DNA from: Boletus sp. NGJ
Taxonomy: Eukaryota > Basidiomycota > Agaricomycetes > Boletales > Boletaceae
Assembly: GCA_019096195.1 (NCBI GenBank)
Contig: JAGTXK010000040.1
Location: forward strand, 159,300-223,299
Length of the DNA stretch: 64,000 nucleotides
Direction: 5' to 3'
Under the pieces are notes generated by a model. That model had not been told where the DNA came from. It did not search any database and saw only the letters and a program-made list of their open reading frames with translations. This document shows, piece by piece, positions 1 through 11,044 of the stretch (its first letter is position 1; every line of letters starts with the position of its first letter). The position numbers were made by a program, and so were the translations under genes.

Positions 1-1
1 A

Positions 2-3000
2 TCATCCATCCACGAGGACTTCGTGGCGAAAAAGGGGGTACCAATGCACTCACTCCCGCGCCCCCTCACAGTCTACAATGCCGACGGCATGCCAAACGCC
101 GGAGGCAAAGTTGAAAAGTTCGTAATACTCGAACTCCAAATAAACGACCACAAGGAACAGCTGGCCCTTGCAGTAACTAACCTCGGGCCCAACACCATAT
201 TCCTTGGTCACGACTGGCTGAAGACCCACAACCCGGCCATCGACTGGAGATCGGGCAGGATCGCCTTCCGTTGCAAAGGAGATCACGCCACGAACAATGT
301 AGACGAGAAGGACGAGATGGACGTAGACTACATGCCTTCACAAGGCGATCGCCTGTTCGAACTCGATGTCATAGAGTACCTGAGCAATCAAAATGTCGCG
401 ACCGAAGTAGCCATCAAAGACTACGTCCATGAGTTTAAGGACGTCTTCGACAAAGAGAGTTTCAATGCGTTACCCCTAAGATGCCCTTGGGATCACGCCA
501 TCGAACTCCTCCCGGGAAGCCACGAAGTAGATTGCAAAGTCTATCCGCTAAACCCCGGCGAGCAAAAAGAACTCGATGCCTTCCTCAAGGAAAACCTCAA
601 ATCTGGGAGAATACGACCCTCCAAGTCACCCTTCGCATCTGCCTTCTTCTTTATCAAAAAGAAAGACAGACACCTCTGCCCCGTACAAGATTACCACAAG
701 CTTAACGCGGTAACAAAAAGAAACCGCTACCTGCTCCCCCTTATAAGCGAACTAGTCAACAAGCTCAAGTCAGCTAAATACTACACCAAGTTCGACGTGA
801 GATGGGGGTACAACAACATATGAATGGCCGAGGGTGACGAATGGAAGGCCGCCTTCCGAACCAACCGTGGTCTATTCGAGCCGCTCATGATGTTCTTCGG
901 ACTCACCAACTCCCCAGCAACATTCCAAACGATGATGAACGCGCTGTTCAAGAATTTGGTGGACCGAGGCGTAGTGGTCGTCTACATCGACAATATCATG
1001 ATATTCACGAAAACGCTCGAAGAACATTGCAAGATAGTATGGGAAGTACTACAAATTCTGAGGGACGCCCACCTCTACCTCCGTCACGACAAATGTGACT
1101 TCGAAGTCCAAGAAACCGAGTTCTTTGGACTCATCGTCGCACAAGACAAGGTAAAGATGGACGACAAAAAGGTGGAAGCCATCAAGAGCTGGCCAACCCC
1201 CACATCGAAGAAGACGTTGAGAGGATTCCTTGGATTTCTCAACTTCTACTGACGGTTCATCAAGAACTTCACGATGATAGCGCGCCCCCTAAATGCGCTT
1301 ACGTCGGTGAAGAAAGACTTCGAGTGGATGACGGCCTGCCAAGAGGCTTTCCAAACCCTCAAAGACACTATCTCCTCCACCCCGGCGCTCGCCATGCCCA
1401 CCGACAATGACCCATACCGTATCGAAACCGACGGCTCAGGCATTGGCATTGGCGCCACCCTATCTCAACGACACGACGGCGTATGGCACCCCGTCACATT
1501 CATTTCCCATTCCCTCAACGACGCCGAGAGGAACTACCACGCAGCCGATTTGGAGATGCTTACCATAATGTTCACCCTGAACGAGTGGCGACAATACCTC
1601 CTCGAGGCAGCACACCCAATCGAGATCTGGACGGATCACAAGAACCTCAAGTTCTTCTGAAAACTGCAGGATCTCACCCGTCGCCAAGCCAGATGGCAGC
1701 AGGTCCTACAAGAATACCACGTGGTGATCAGCCACCGGCCAGGCAAGACCAACCCAGCGGATCCTCTGTCCCGGAGGCCAGACTTCGAAAAGGGGGTGAC
1801 ATCTGACAATACCGCACAAACACTACTCCCTGACACCCTTTTTTCGCCCCCACCATCACCAACCTCCACGACAGTCTCTCTCAACGCTGTCGCCCCAGCA
1901 AGCACGCTCTCGAGAATCACGAAACTACAGTATAAACTCGAGCAGTTCGCCAAAGAAGGCCTAGAGAAAAAGGACTCCCCCTGGACCCACAAGGAAGGAC
2001 TAGTCCACTGGAAATCGCTCATTTACGTGCCAAACGACGCGAAACTCCAGGAAGACATCCTCATCGCCAACCATGATCATCCAATCGCCAGCCATCCTGG
2101 TATCCAGCGCACTCGTGACCTGATCATGAGCGAGTACTACTGGCTGTCCCTACGACGAGACATGGAGTCATACGTCAAAGGCTGTGACACGTGCCAAAAG
2201 GTTAAAGCCAAAACCTCGGCAATTAACACACCACTCCACCCGAATGAGATCCCATCATCCCCCTGGGAAATCATCTCTGTCGATCTGATCAGCCCCCTCC
2301 CCCAATCCAACAGCAAGAACGCCATCCTAGTCGTCGTCGACCATTTCTCAAAAATGATACATCTCGCACTGGTGACGGACACCATCACATCATGAGGAGT
2401 CGCAACGATCTTCTGCGACCAAGTATTCAAGCTCCACAGTGTCCCCCGAAAGGTGATTTCAGACCGAGGAACACAATTTGTGTTGTCATTCATGTGCGAC
2501 CTCTACACACTTCTCAACATTGAAGCCAACCTGTCCACGGCCTACCACCCCCAGACCGACGGCCAAACAGAGCGCGTCAACCGAGAAGTCGAAAAGTACC
2601 TGCGCATCTACGTCAACCACCGCCAAACCGACTGGGCCGAATGGCTACCTCTAGCCGAGTTCGCCCACAACTCGCAGACCACTAGCGCAACCGGCGTGTC
2701 CCCGTTCCTGCTCAACTACGGGCAGCAACCACTCATACCCAACAAACGAGTGGAAGTAAGGAACGAGTCCGCCGCCTCCTTTGCCGAAACCATGAAGACC
2801 CATCATAACGCAGCCAAGGATGTGCTAGAGAAAGCGGCACAAGCGATGAAAAAGACACACGACAAACACGCATCCCCTGCCGTCGAATATACTGCCAGAC
2901 AACAGATTCTACTCGAAGGGACTCACATCCGAACCGACCGACCAACAAAGAAATTTGATGATAAATGACACGGGCCATTCAAGGTAAAGCATAAGGTAGG

Positions 3001-3514
3001 AGAGGCCTCCTACGAACTCGACCTCCCGTGAACGTGGAAGGGGATTCACCCCGTCTTCCACGAATCGCTCCTTACACCTTACCGCCCCGGCACATCCCCC
3101 TCCCAGACGAAATCGAAACCACCACCCCCGATTATCGTCCAACAACAAGAAGAATACGAAGTGGAGCACGTCGCCGACTCACATAAGTGATGTGGCAAAA
3201 CGGAGTACCTCGTACAATGGAAAGGATACCCCCGCAAAGAACGCACTTGGGAACCAAAGCGCAACGTCTCAAATGCCCCCCAGGTGATCGAGAAGTTCCA
3301 CCGTGAAAACCCCACCGCCATCCGCACACTCGCCAACGACGAGTGCGACTGCCCAATGTGCGCCTTCCCCGGGACCCCCCTATTCGACGACCCATCCTTC
3401 TGCTCATATGCGGCCTCCTTGAACCACCTTCCCAACCATTTCTTCGAAATTCCCATGCCCTATAGCGACGTCCAGCTCACCGGTATCATCGTCGACTGGG
3501 AGTTTGATGGCTAA
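2..3514 (+). pseudogene. Gypsy-A pol polyprotein (PR-RT-RNaseH-IN-chromodomain), seven in-frame TGA stops
   Basis: One frame runs to a natural TAA at 3512-3514 and is interrupted only by TGA codons at 821, 1250, 1658, 2393, 2966, 3029 and 3188. Protease-like tail (FLGHDWLKTHNPAIDW) lies near 200-245, RT at about 480-1250, RNase H with DGSG near 1430, integrase zinc finger (HDHP..H and CDTC) at 2078-2200, core motifs VDLISPL, SDRGTQF and QTDGQTERVNRE up to about 2590, and a chromodomain (YLVQWKGYP) near 3210. The flanking residues show Arg is expected at most stops, for example FY-stop-RFI and FF-stop-KLQDL. The RT active site reads YIDN instead of YxDD, so the copy would be dead even without stops. 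Confidence 0.92.
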
Positions 3515-3525
3515 AAAGGGGGTAA
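3511..3525 (+). other. Polypurine tract of Gypsy-A
   Basis: Run AAAAAGGGGG immediately after the pol stop codon and just before the LTR start. In LTR retrotransposons this purine run primes plus-strand DNA synthesis. Confidence 0.7.
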
Positions 3526-3887
3526 TGAAACGAATTGGACATTTCCTCCTTTATTTACATAGTTAGCTAACACTTGGACGATCCCACGAACACCTTACGT
3601 AGTTACCTTACACCTAGACCTTACGTCTAGACCCCACGTCATACATTAGTCAGCCTACGTCACAACCCTATACCCATAGAACAGGCTAGACCCCACTACG
3701 TCACTCTACGTCATAAGAGAACATTCTAGTAGGTTCCATGACCGGCCCTAAGCTGGTCCGTGCTCGATACATTAGGGTATATAAAGTAGCGTACCAACGC
3801 CTGTATTCCCTAATCTTGGAATTCCTCTTCTCTCTCTTGGATTACGCCCTTTGCGTCCCTCAAGATATTGAGGTTTGTTTCCTTTCA
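3526..3887 (+). repeat. Gypsy-A 3' LTR
   Basis: About 362 bp, starting TGAAACG and ending CCTTTCA. The same TGAAA/TTTCA ends occur on the 1030-bp solo LTR at 24832-25861, and both LTR ends share a GATATT..AGGTT..TTTC block, so the two are related families. U3 carries four ACGTCA motifs between about 3636 and 3713, and a TATATAAA box lies at 3778. The right end abuts Copia coding sequence. The start is taken at TGAAA by comparison with the solo LTR. Confidence 0.75.
3778..3785 (+). promoter_or_regulatory. TATA box of Gypsy-A LTR
   Basis: TATATAAA about 110 bp from the LTR 3' end, followed by a pyrimidine-rich stretch. This is the expected place for the LTR promoter. Confidence 0.6.
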
Positions 3888-3891
3888 TGGT

Positions 3892-5058
3892 TTTGACGAT
3901 GGCAGTGGACAAGTAGCGATTCTCCTACTCAGTCTATATGGGATTAAGCAAGGTTTACACCTATGGAATAAATACATGAACCAGCGCCTGACGACGAATG
4001 ACTTTATTTGTCTACTCCCTGACTATGCTGTCTACATGCGTCAAACCAAAACTGGCAGGTCAATTACCGCTATTCACGTCGACAATGCTCTCACTGTTGC
4101 CAACACAAAATGCATGCTCAGCAAAACACACGCACTACTCCATAGGCTATTTGAGATGAAAGAGGAAGACCCAGACTGGCTAATGAACTTCCAATTGATC
4201 GACGACCGCAAACGCTGCACCGTCACCATCTCACAGACCAAATATATTGATGTATTACTCAAACGACATCAAATGGAGTCATGCACACCAGTATCTACAC
4301 CTATGGAAGCCAGCTTGGTATTGACGAAGAAAGACTGCCCCTGCACAGATGACGAAAAGGCCGAAATGGCCCAGTTCCCATACAGAGAAGTGCTCGGCAC
4401 TGTCACCTGGCTTGCTGTTGTATCCCGCCCCGACCTTGCATTTGCTGCCAGTTACCTTGGGCAATATAGTGCCAATCCTGGAAAACCCCACTGGAAGGCC
4501 TTACTCCGTATTCTACGGTATTTACAGGGCACACGCGAACTCATACTCATGCTTGGATGTGTCAGTGATGCTGACCCTGACATCCTAACTGGCTACACTG
4601 ATGCAAATTAGGCGTGTGACATTGACAACTACCACTCAACCTCTGGCTACACATTCAAACTTGGAGATGCTGTCATCTCGTGGAACAGCAAAAAGCAGGC
4701 CACAGTTGTGACTTCATCAACAGAAGCTGAGTACGTCGCTGTGTCACACGGTGCAAAGCAGGCCATGTGGCTACATCAATTCCTCGTCCATACAGGCATG
4801 GTCGGAGAACCGCCACTGCCTACCACGCTCCATGTTGACAATACTGGTGCCATATCACTCACCAAGGAACCACGCTTCCATTCCCACACGTGACACATAC
4901 CTATACAATATCATTTCATATGAGAATTAGTTGAGGACAATACCCTTACCATAAAGTATATACCTACCGGCGATATGCTCGCTGACAGATTCACCAAGCC
5001 ACTCGCTCGTCCCGGACACTTAATCTTTATTGACAGACTCTACCTATGCTCGGACTGA
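3892..5058 (+). pseudogene. Copia-A pol C-terminus (RT end and RNase H)
   Basis: A single frame begins in RT at SLYGIKQGLHLWNKYMNQ and contains the YMRQTKTG and HVDN region, TPMEASL, YREVLGTVTWLAVVSRPD, the RNase H core (SWNSKKQATVVTSSTEAEYV, LHVDNTGAI) and the end motif DMLADRFTKPL. In-frame stops are TAG at 4609 (Trp expected in TDAN-W-ACD) and TGA at 4891 and 4921 (Arg expected). The natural TGA is at 5056-5058. The RT active site reads HVDN where the family has VDD. Confidence 0.9.
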
Positions 5059-5065
5059 GGGGGTG

Positions 5066-5346
5066 TGTTGGAGATACAGCTGTTCGTAGTAGTTAATATT
5101 TTTCCTACTTTTCCTTATTTGGTATGCTTGGATGGTACACTATGTGTTCGCCTTGTGTATGCACTTTCCTCCAGTCCATTACATTCAACTGGAGGTAAGC
5201 ACTACACTCATTCCTATGATACAACACTTACTTACTGTACCTGTAGCTCACCAGCTTGCTCGTTAGGTACAGTAACAATCGAGTCCATTACATTTGACTG
5301 GAGCTCACCAGCTCGCTTGTTAGGTCCGACTCAGCGCACGCTAACA
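5066..5346 (+). repeat. Copia-A 3' LTR with intron-bearing tandem duplication
   Basis: Starts TGTTGGAG right after the purine run GAGGGGG and ends CGCTAACA, about 281 bp. Inside is a duplicated block. Copy 1 (5173-5194 plus 5247-5268) is split by a 52-nt insert with intron signals (GTAAGC .. CTTAC .. TGTAG, 5195-5246). Copy 2 (5282-5325) is the same block without the insert. Copia-B at the other end of the window has the same arrangement with different sequence. Confidence 0.82.
5195..5246 (+). other. Intron-like insert in one LTR repeat copy
   Basis: 52 nt with donor GTAAGC, acceptor GTAG and CTTAC branch-like motifs close to the 3' end. It is exactly absent from the second repeat copy, where CTGGAG joins CTCACC directly. 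Excision in RNA is inferred. Confidence 0.6.
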
Positions 5347-7149
5347 GTCTGTCATGAGGGTGAAGGGTTTTGAAGTATCTGGGAAGGTGAGGATGGGTTT
5401 CTTCATGAATGCCATTTGCAGGGTTCTGAATGATTTTTCTTGAAGGGGTCCCCAGGACCAGGCCATTGTTTGCTTTATGAGGTCCAGCAAAGGATGTGTG
5501 ATGTCAGAGAACGAGGGGATAAACTTCCTGTAAAAATTGCAGAACCTGATGAAGGACCGTACATCCTTCACATTCACCGGGGGTTTCCATTGCTTGATGG
5601 CATTGAGCTTGACTGGGTCCATCTGGACTCCATTCTTGCCTATGATCATTCCGAGATACTCAACTTCTTCAGCTGAGAAGGTACACTTCTCTAATCTGAG
5701 GTACATTTCATGCTGTCAGAAGTGTTCTAGGACCTTCCGCATTCTCTTATCATGAGTTATCTGATCTGAAGAATGGATCAACAGATCGTCCATGTATATC
5801 ACCAGCCATCCTTCTGTGATATAATCTCCAGAGAGATCATCCATGAACGCTTGGAACGTTGCTGGGGAATTGCACATTCCAAAGAACATGACATTTGGTT
5901 CGAATAACCTGAATGGGGTGAGAAAAGCCGCCTTCCACCAATCTTCAGGTTTGATCAAGACGTTATTGTAACCCCATCATATGTTGAATTTTGTAAAAAT
6001 CAACGATCCCTTTAATTTGTCTAGGAGATCAGAGATTAAGGGGAGGGGGTAGGCATTCTTGATCATGTGGCTGTTAAGATACCAGTAGTCTTGGCAGGGG
6101 CAGAGTTTCCCATCTTTCTTCTGTACAAAGAAGAAAGGAGCAGCCTGGGGAGATTTTGATGGTGATATCTTCCCAGTCTTGAGATGTTTAGTAATGAATT
6201 CCCGGCATGCCTGTTGTTCCAGCGGGTTGAGAGGGTATGCCTTGGCTCGTTTCGGAACAAACGAGTCCTTTAATTTGATGGCGTGATTATATTGTCTTGA
6301 GGGAGATAGTTTGGTGATCGTCTTCTCTGTGAAGACATCTTCGTATTCTTTGAACACATTTGATAATACGCTCTTTGTCTTCTGTGCCTATTGGGCAATC
6401 TCGGTAGACAGAGTGGTCCTCTTGATGACAAACTCTGATACATCCCTGTGCGCATTGAAGAATTTGGCCCATTGTAAGGGTGTCCAGTGATGAAAGGTCT
6501 CGTAGAGTCCATCTTGCACGTACTTCTTTTTGTCGTGTTTCAGATACCTCAGCAGGTATTGCTGTTTGAGTGTTCCTGGTGGATTGCCTTGAGTCCACCA
6601 ATAGGAAGACAGTACTATTGTTACCCATCCTTCCATCCAGTTGATATCAGGGTTCACTGCTCTAAGCCATGGAAGTCCTAAGATGACTTCGTCCTTGCTG
6701 CAATTGAGGACATAGAGATCCCACCGTTCTTGTATGCCTCCATAATCCAACACGATGTTGGTCCTTTCCTTGATGGTCCCTGACTGGTTTTGGGTTCCAT
6801 CAATGTTCCAAGCTCAGACCGGGTTGTCCAGCTTCCATGTGGGTAATCCCATTTTCTCCACCACATGTCTTGAGATGAAGCATCCTGTTGCTCCACTGTC
6901 AATTAAGGCTTTTGGTCCAATAATTTTGCCATCCTGTTTCCAGATCGAGAGAAGAATATGAATAGAATTACTCTTTGATCTGGAAATAAATACAGGGGCA
7001 ATCGTATAGGAAGAGGGTGACATTGGTACATCTCTTCCACCTAAAAAGATGTTTGGTCTATGGGAGAAGTGGGAATTTGTGTAGCGGGTCCTAGGGCAAG
7101 AGAGTTGACATTCTCTTCCCATTCCATTGCGGCAGCTTCTTGTACTCAT
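5347..7149 (-). pseudogene. Gypsy-B pol (protease, RT, start of RNase H), truncated
   Basis: Frame -1 relative to gag, opening with ATG at 7149. The protease active site ALIDSGATGCFIS is near 6900 and GLPWL near 6665. RT carries YPLNPLEQQ, SKSPQAAPFFFVQKKDGKL and the catalytic YMDD near 5795. In-frame stops are TGA at 6814, 5977 and 5716 and TAG at 6388. The three TGAs stand where Arg is expected (NPV-R-AWN, NI-R-WGYN, HF-R-QHEM). RNase H is cut after TLMTD by the Copia-A LTR. Confidence 0.88.
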
Positions 7150-8453
7150 TCCAAAATGAGTCCTTGCTTGTCCAGCCCCATGTCGAAGGCTGTCTGGAGC
7201 GTCCTGAGAACTTTGTCTTGTCTGTTGTTTCTGGCAACTTCTGTGAGATAGTTGTCAAGGGGATCTTGTGGCGTTTCTCTGGTGATGACCACCCTAGTGT
7301 GCATTTCCTGCAGTTTCCTATATTCCTCTCTCCTGACAGGCCAATATCCTGGGTGATTCTTGGTACTGCACTCAATCTTGTTGCAGATGAAGCATCTTCG
7401 CTCTCTAATCCGCTTGGCTCGTTCGATAGGAGACAAGGTGATTCTGTCCATGTCCATCACGTTTGGATCATGGTGATTTCCTTGTCCTCTTCCAAAGGAC
7501 ACAAAGGGTCCTTTCTATATTCCTTCAATTCGTTGCCATGCCCCATGGATGTTGGCAGCTACTTCATAGACTTCTTCCATCTTCTTGGCTTTTTGGAAGG
7601 TCTTGCTGTTGACCAGCTGTCAGGCAATGTTTGGGTTGATCCCCCTAAGGAAGAATTCTAGAATAGAGCGGAATGCTTGTAGTTCCGAGCGAACCACTAG
7701 CAACGAGAACTGGGAAATGAATTTGTCGAATCCCTTTGGATCCTGTTTATCTTGTCGGAGGGATCCTAGTTCTGCCATTGCTAGGTTGCTGGTGTTGTGG
7801 GGGGTGAAGGTGAGGGCGAAGGCTTTCTTGATTTCATTATAGGTCTTGTCTGCGTGTGGCATGGTGTCGTTGATCAGCCTGGTCAGCCAGGCTTCTGCAA
7901 ACACTTTTCCTCTTCCCTTGGACATCCGGTTCAATAGGATAAGCCTCTTGGCTTCCTCAATGAACTTCTCTGTGCCTCCTAGATGGAAGTATCCTTCCAT
8001 AGCCATGAGCCATTGCTTGGCATTGTTTGTCTCCCCTGAGAACTCCTCAGGCAGGGCAGCTTTCATTTCAACCATTTCGTCTTCGTTGTCTGTGTCTTCT
8101 TCGGGCCAGGAATTTCCTGGATTGGGATTGGGACTAGATCTTCCACTTTGATTGGTGAAGAGGGGATTGGGGGAATCTACTCTGATGGGAACTGGTTGGA
8201 ACACGGGCAGTGGGATGGGAGCGTCCGATGGGGTCGAGGTTCGAGAGCAGAGACCACCTGGAAAATCTGGTCATCTGGACTGTTCTGGAAATGCGCAGGC
8301 GGGAGGGTCATTGTAGTGGGATGATGACCCTGGGATCCTTCTTGATGAAGACGTATCAGAGATAGGAGTAGAAGCCTGTGATGATGTGGCTTCTTCTTCT
8401 CGATCTTCTCCTAGGAGATGGGAAAGGTTGATTCTGCACAGTGCATAGAGCAA
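7146..8453 (-). pseudogene. Gypsy-B gag with CCHC-like zinc knuckle
   Basis: One minus frame, with TGA at 8271 and 7620 and TAG at 7515. The retrotransposon gag core lies at about 8100-7620 (EFSGETNNAKQWLMAMEGYF, then RLILLNRMSKGRGKVFAEAW and LRGINPNIA) and a zinc knuckle (CFICNKIECSTKNHPGYW) near 7405-7350. It ends at a TGA (7148-7146) whose first two bases are shared with the ATG of the next frame. The true start is uncertain, since no clear ATG is visible and the upstream frame has a TAG near 8500. Confidence 0.85.
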
Positions 8454-9012
8454 GGGCCTATCCTCTGATAGGCAGTTCTATTCCTCGTGAATAGCGGTGG
8501 GAGTTGCTAGACTGAATAGTCTTCGGCAATTTATAACCTAGATCTTTTGTTATACCGAGTAACAATGTGACATGTTCCTGTATAATCGACCCTGTTTGAT
8601 TATAGAACTAGCAGGACTTGAGGGGAAAATACCTCCAGAGGCCCAATGATTCCTCTGACTGAGGACCGCTGCTAGCTTTATGTAGAGTCCTATCGTTACC
8701 TCTACAACCAATGACAGAGTCTTGGTTTTACCAATGGTGGCACAATCCTCTGAGAAGGAAGGGCAGACTGGATGCGGAGGCCAGAGACTAGATCTCTGGG
8801 CTTATATGGCCTAGTGCCAGTGGCAGAGTCCCAGGCTTACACTGACCAACCTCTGTTGGTCGTTGGAGTTGCCGAAGCTTTAGGAGCAGGTAACAGCAAC
8901 AAGGCCACACAAGTGCATAGTGATGAGAAGGATGTTCACAAGCACAAGGGTGATCATCTCCAGAGTGTGGAGAAGGCTTCTGAGGTGAAGTGGAACCGGT
9001 AGTAGGAGAAGC

Positions 9013-9498
9013 TGTTAGATTACATGGGAAGAAGTGTAGATCTAGGTTAAGGTTACATGAAGGGCCTGCGTCCCTATTTATAGGCCTCGCCCATCTAGGG
9101 CAGGCTTCATATCAAATATAGTAATTGTAAGTCACAGACAAAAGATTACTATAAAAGGATCAAGGCATAAGTCAAAATGGGGGGAATAGGAACACTGGGC
9201 TGTGTGCAAGAGAGCACAGCTGGGGAGGCAATGTCTATGATCGGATCAAGAAGGAAGAAAGCATATATCAATGAAAATGAAATAGGGGAGGCAGTGTCCA
9301 GAACAAACAGATAGCTTTCTGAAAAGGGAGTTACAAGTAACTTCCTAGAAAGGAGGTTCTGGATGGGGCGATGCCTGAGTCGGTGTCATGGGGGAATCCC
9401 AGGGGAATCTCTGGTCCAAGTTGAAGAATAGATCGTCCCACAGTCCTACTGGAGGTGAGGGAAGGGGAAAAGATGTACCCCCTTCAGTAACTGTAACA
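9013..9498 (-). repeat. Gypsy-B 5' LTR
   Basis: 486 bp with perfect TGTTA..TAACA ends. On the minus strand a TATAAATA box (9082-9075) lies about 60 bp before the LTR 3' end, as expected for an LTR promoter with a short R-U5. The leader between LTR and gag (8454-9012) shows no gene. I could not identify a primer binding site with confidence. Confidence 0.78.
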
Positions 9499-9662
9499 GC
9501 CCAAAGTGACCCTGTCCTTCTGACAGCAATCCACTCACGACACACCACTCATGATGGAAACAATCCATTTGTCCTGAATAAGAGTAGAAAATGAGCAGTA
9601 TCTATGCAGGCAACAAGAGTAAGGCCCCAAACATAAACATAAAACCAAACCAGGTTAATGTA

Positions 9663-9884
9663 CAGTGACCTCCAAAACTGTTGCAATGTCTAACCCTGAT
9701 GTGGTGCGTGCAGTGCACCACAAACACCCGTGGGAATTACACTTCGCTTTGGTGGGAACAAACAAAGTACACACTCTTGGCTACAATCCGGCCTCTGGAT
9801 CATGTGATTTGGATCAGAGGCTGTGGAGTTATGTCTATTTCAAAACAGCAATACCATTGCAACAGTTTTGCACCTTTTAGTAGA
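9663..9884 (+). repeat. Tc1-A left terminal inverted repeat
   Basis: About 220 bp, near-identical to the reverse complement of 11045-11266. The outer motif CCAAAACTGTTGCAATG ends at 9688. An inverted copy (CATTGCAACAGTTTTG) is at 9855-9870. Confidence 0.88.
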
Positions 9885-10013
9885 GAATGTGCAATCTTGT
9901 TGAAATATCATCATAAGTGGCAATGTTTGGTTATACAAACAAAGATACACATACAAATATTTTGTCTGAGTTTGAAATAGTTCACACACTTCTTTATTTC
10001 CAACCACATCATC

Positions 10014-11030
10014 ATGAGATCCATCTCTTCTACTCAGAAAAACACCATTCTCTCTATGCTTGATGCTGGCCAGTCAGCTCATTCTATTGCTGCCACCACT
10101 GGTCTCCATGCTTCTACCATATCCAGGCTCCACTCCAAAGAGCGTTCTGAGCTTCAGAAGTCTGCTGGAGGTCGCCCATCCAAGCTTTCTCCTATCAATC
10201 TTCGTCATGCCATCCGTCTTATTTCATCTGGAAAGGCAGAAAATGCTGTCCAGGTGACCAAGGCTCTCACCAATGTGGTCAACCAACCCCTCTCTACCTC
10301 CACAGTATGCACTGGCACTTGAGAAAAACTGGTATGAAGGCTGTGGTAAAGTCTAAACGCCCCCTTCTATCAGCTAGGCACCGCAAGGCTCGCTTGGACT
10401 TTGCCTATGCTCATAAGGATTGGACTATAGAGGACTGGAAGAAGGTAGTATGGTCTGATGAGACTAAAATCAATCGCCTAGGGTCAGATGGGTGAAAATG
10501 GGGCTGGAAAAAAGCAGGTGAAGGGCTTAATGATAGATTGGTTGAAGGGACCTTGAAGTTTGAAGGAGGTTCTCTCATGATGTGGGGGTGTATGACTTGG
10601 CAGGGAGTTGGCTATGCTACCAAGATTGATGGTAGGATGGATGGAGACCTTTACCTTCAGATTTTGAAGGATGAGCTGCTGAATACTCTGCAGTATTATG
10701 GTCTAGATCCTCCTAACATGATCTTTCAGCAAGACAATGACCCCAAGCATACTTGCAAAAAGGTGAAAGAGTGGCTTGGAGAGCAGGAGTTTGGGACTAT
10801 GATATGGCCAGCACAGTCTCCTGACCTCAACCCCATTGAACACCTCTGGGGTCACCTCAAAAGAAGGCTAGCAGATCAAGAACAACCTCCTAGTGGAATT
10901 CATGAGTTATGGGAGAGAGTTCAGGTGGAATGGGAGGGGATACCACTTGAGGAGTGTCAGACAGTTAATTGAAAGCATGCCTAGGAGGGTTGAGGCAGTG
11001 CTCAAGGCAAAAGGAAGGCTATACCAAGTA
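10014..11030 (+). pseudogene. Tc1-A transposase (DD34E), two frameshifts and one stop
   Basis: N-terminal helix-turn-helix (SIAATTGLHASTISRLHSKE), then a frameshift near 10310. The catalytic Asp is in WSDETKIN (10457), the second in QQDNDPKH (10733), and Glu in NPIEHLW (10838). The spacing of 34 residues between the last two defines DD34E. A TGA at 10493 stands where Arg is expected, and a second frameshift near 10965 separates the C-terminus (LIESMPRRVEAVLKAKG). The 16.2-17.3 kb transposase is a relative from another family. Confidence 0.92.
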
Positions 11031-11044
11031 CTAATACCCACTTC

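Larger units (their letters stand above)
1..3887 (+). mobile_element. Gypsy-A: Ty3/Gypsy LTR retrotransposon with chromodomain, 3' part with 3' LTR
   Basis: The pol region and 3' LTR of a Ty3/Gypsy element; gag and the 5' LTR lie left of the window. Order seen is protease tail, RT, RNase H, integrase and chromodomain, then a polypurine tract (about 3513-3522) and the LTR. It lies directly against the middle of a Copia reverse transcriptase at 3888, so it most likely inserted into that Copia element. It is the youngest of three nested elements by position, although its coding region is already broken by seven stops. Confidence 0.9.
3888..5346 (+). mobile_element. Copia-A: Ty1/Copia retrotransposon, 3' part with 3' LTR
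   Basis: The C-terminal half of a Copia pol plus its 3' LTR. It starts abruptly inside RT where Gypsy-A ends and stops inside the RNase H region of Gypsy-B (5347). The simplest reading is that Copia-A inserted into Gypsy-B and was later interrupted by Gypsy-A. Its 5' half should lie left of the window. Confidence 0.88.
5347..9498 (-). mobile_element. Gypsy-B: Ty3/Gypsy retrotransposon, 5' LTR, gag, protease and RT part
   Basis: Read on the minus strand: 5' LTR (9498-9013), leader, gag, zinc knuckle, protease, RT and the beginning of RNase H. It stops at 5347 where the Copia-A LTR begins, mid-codon after TLMTD. Integrase and the 3' LTR are missing from the window and are predicted to lie to its left. 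It is the oldest layer of the nested stack. Confidence 0.9.

Noticed and set aside
8772-9002. 76-codon plus-strand frame upstream of Gypsy-B gag
   Set aside because: It sits in the retrotransposon leader on the opposite strand, without motif or start context.
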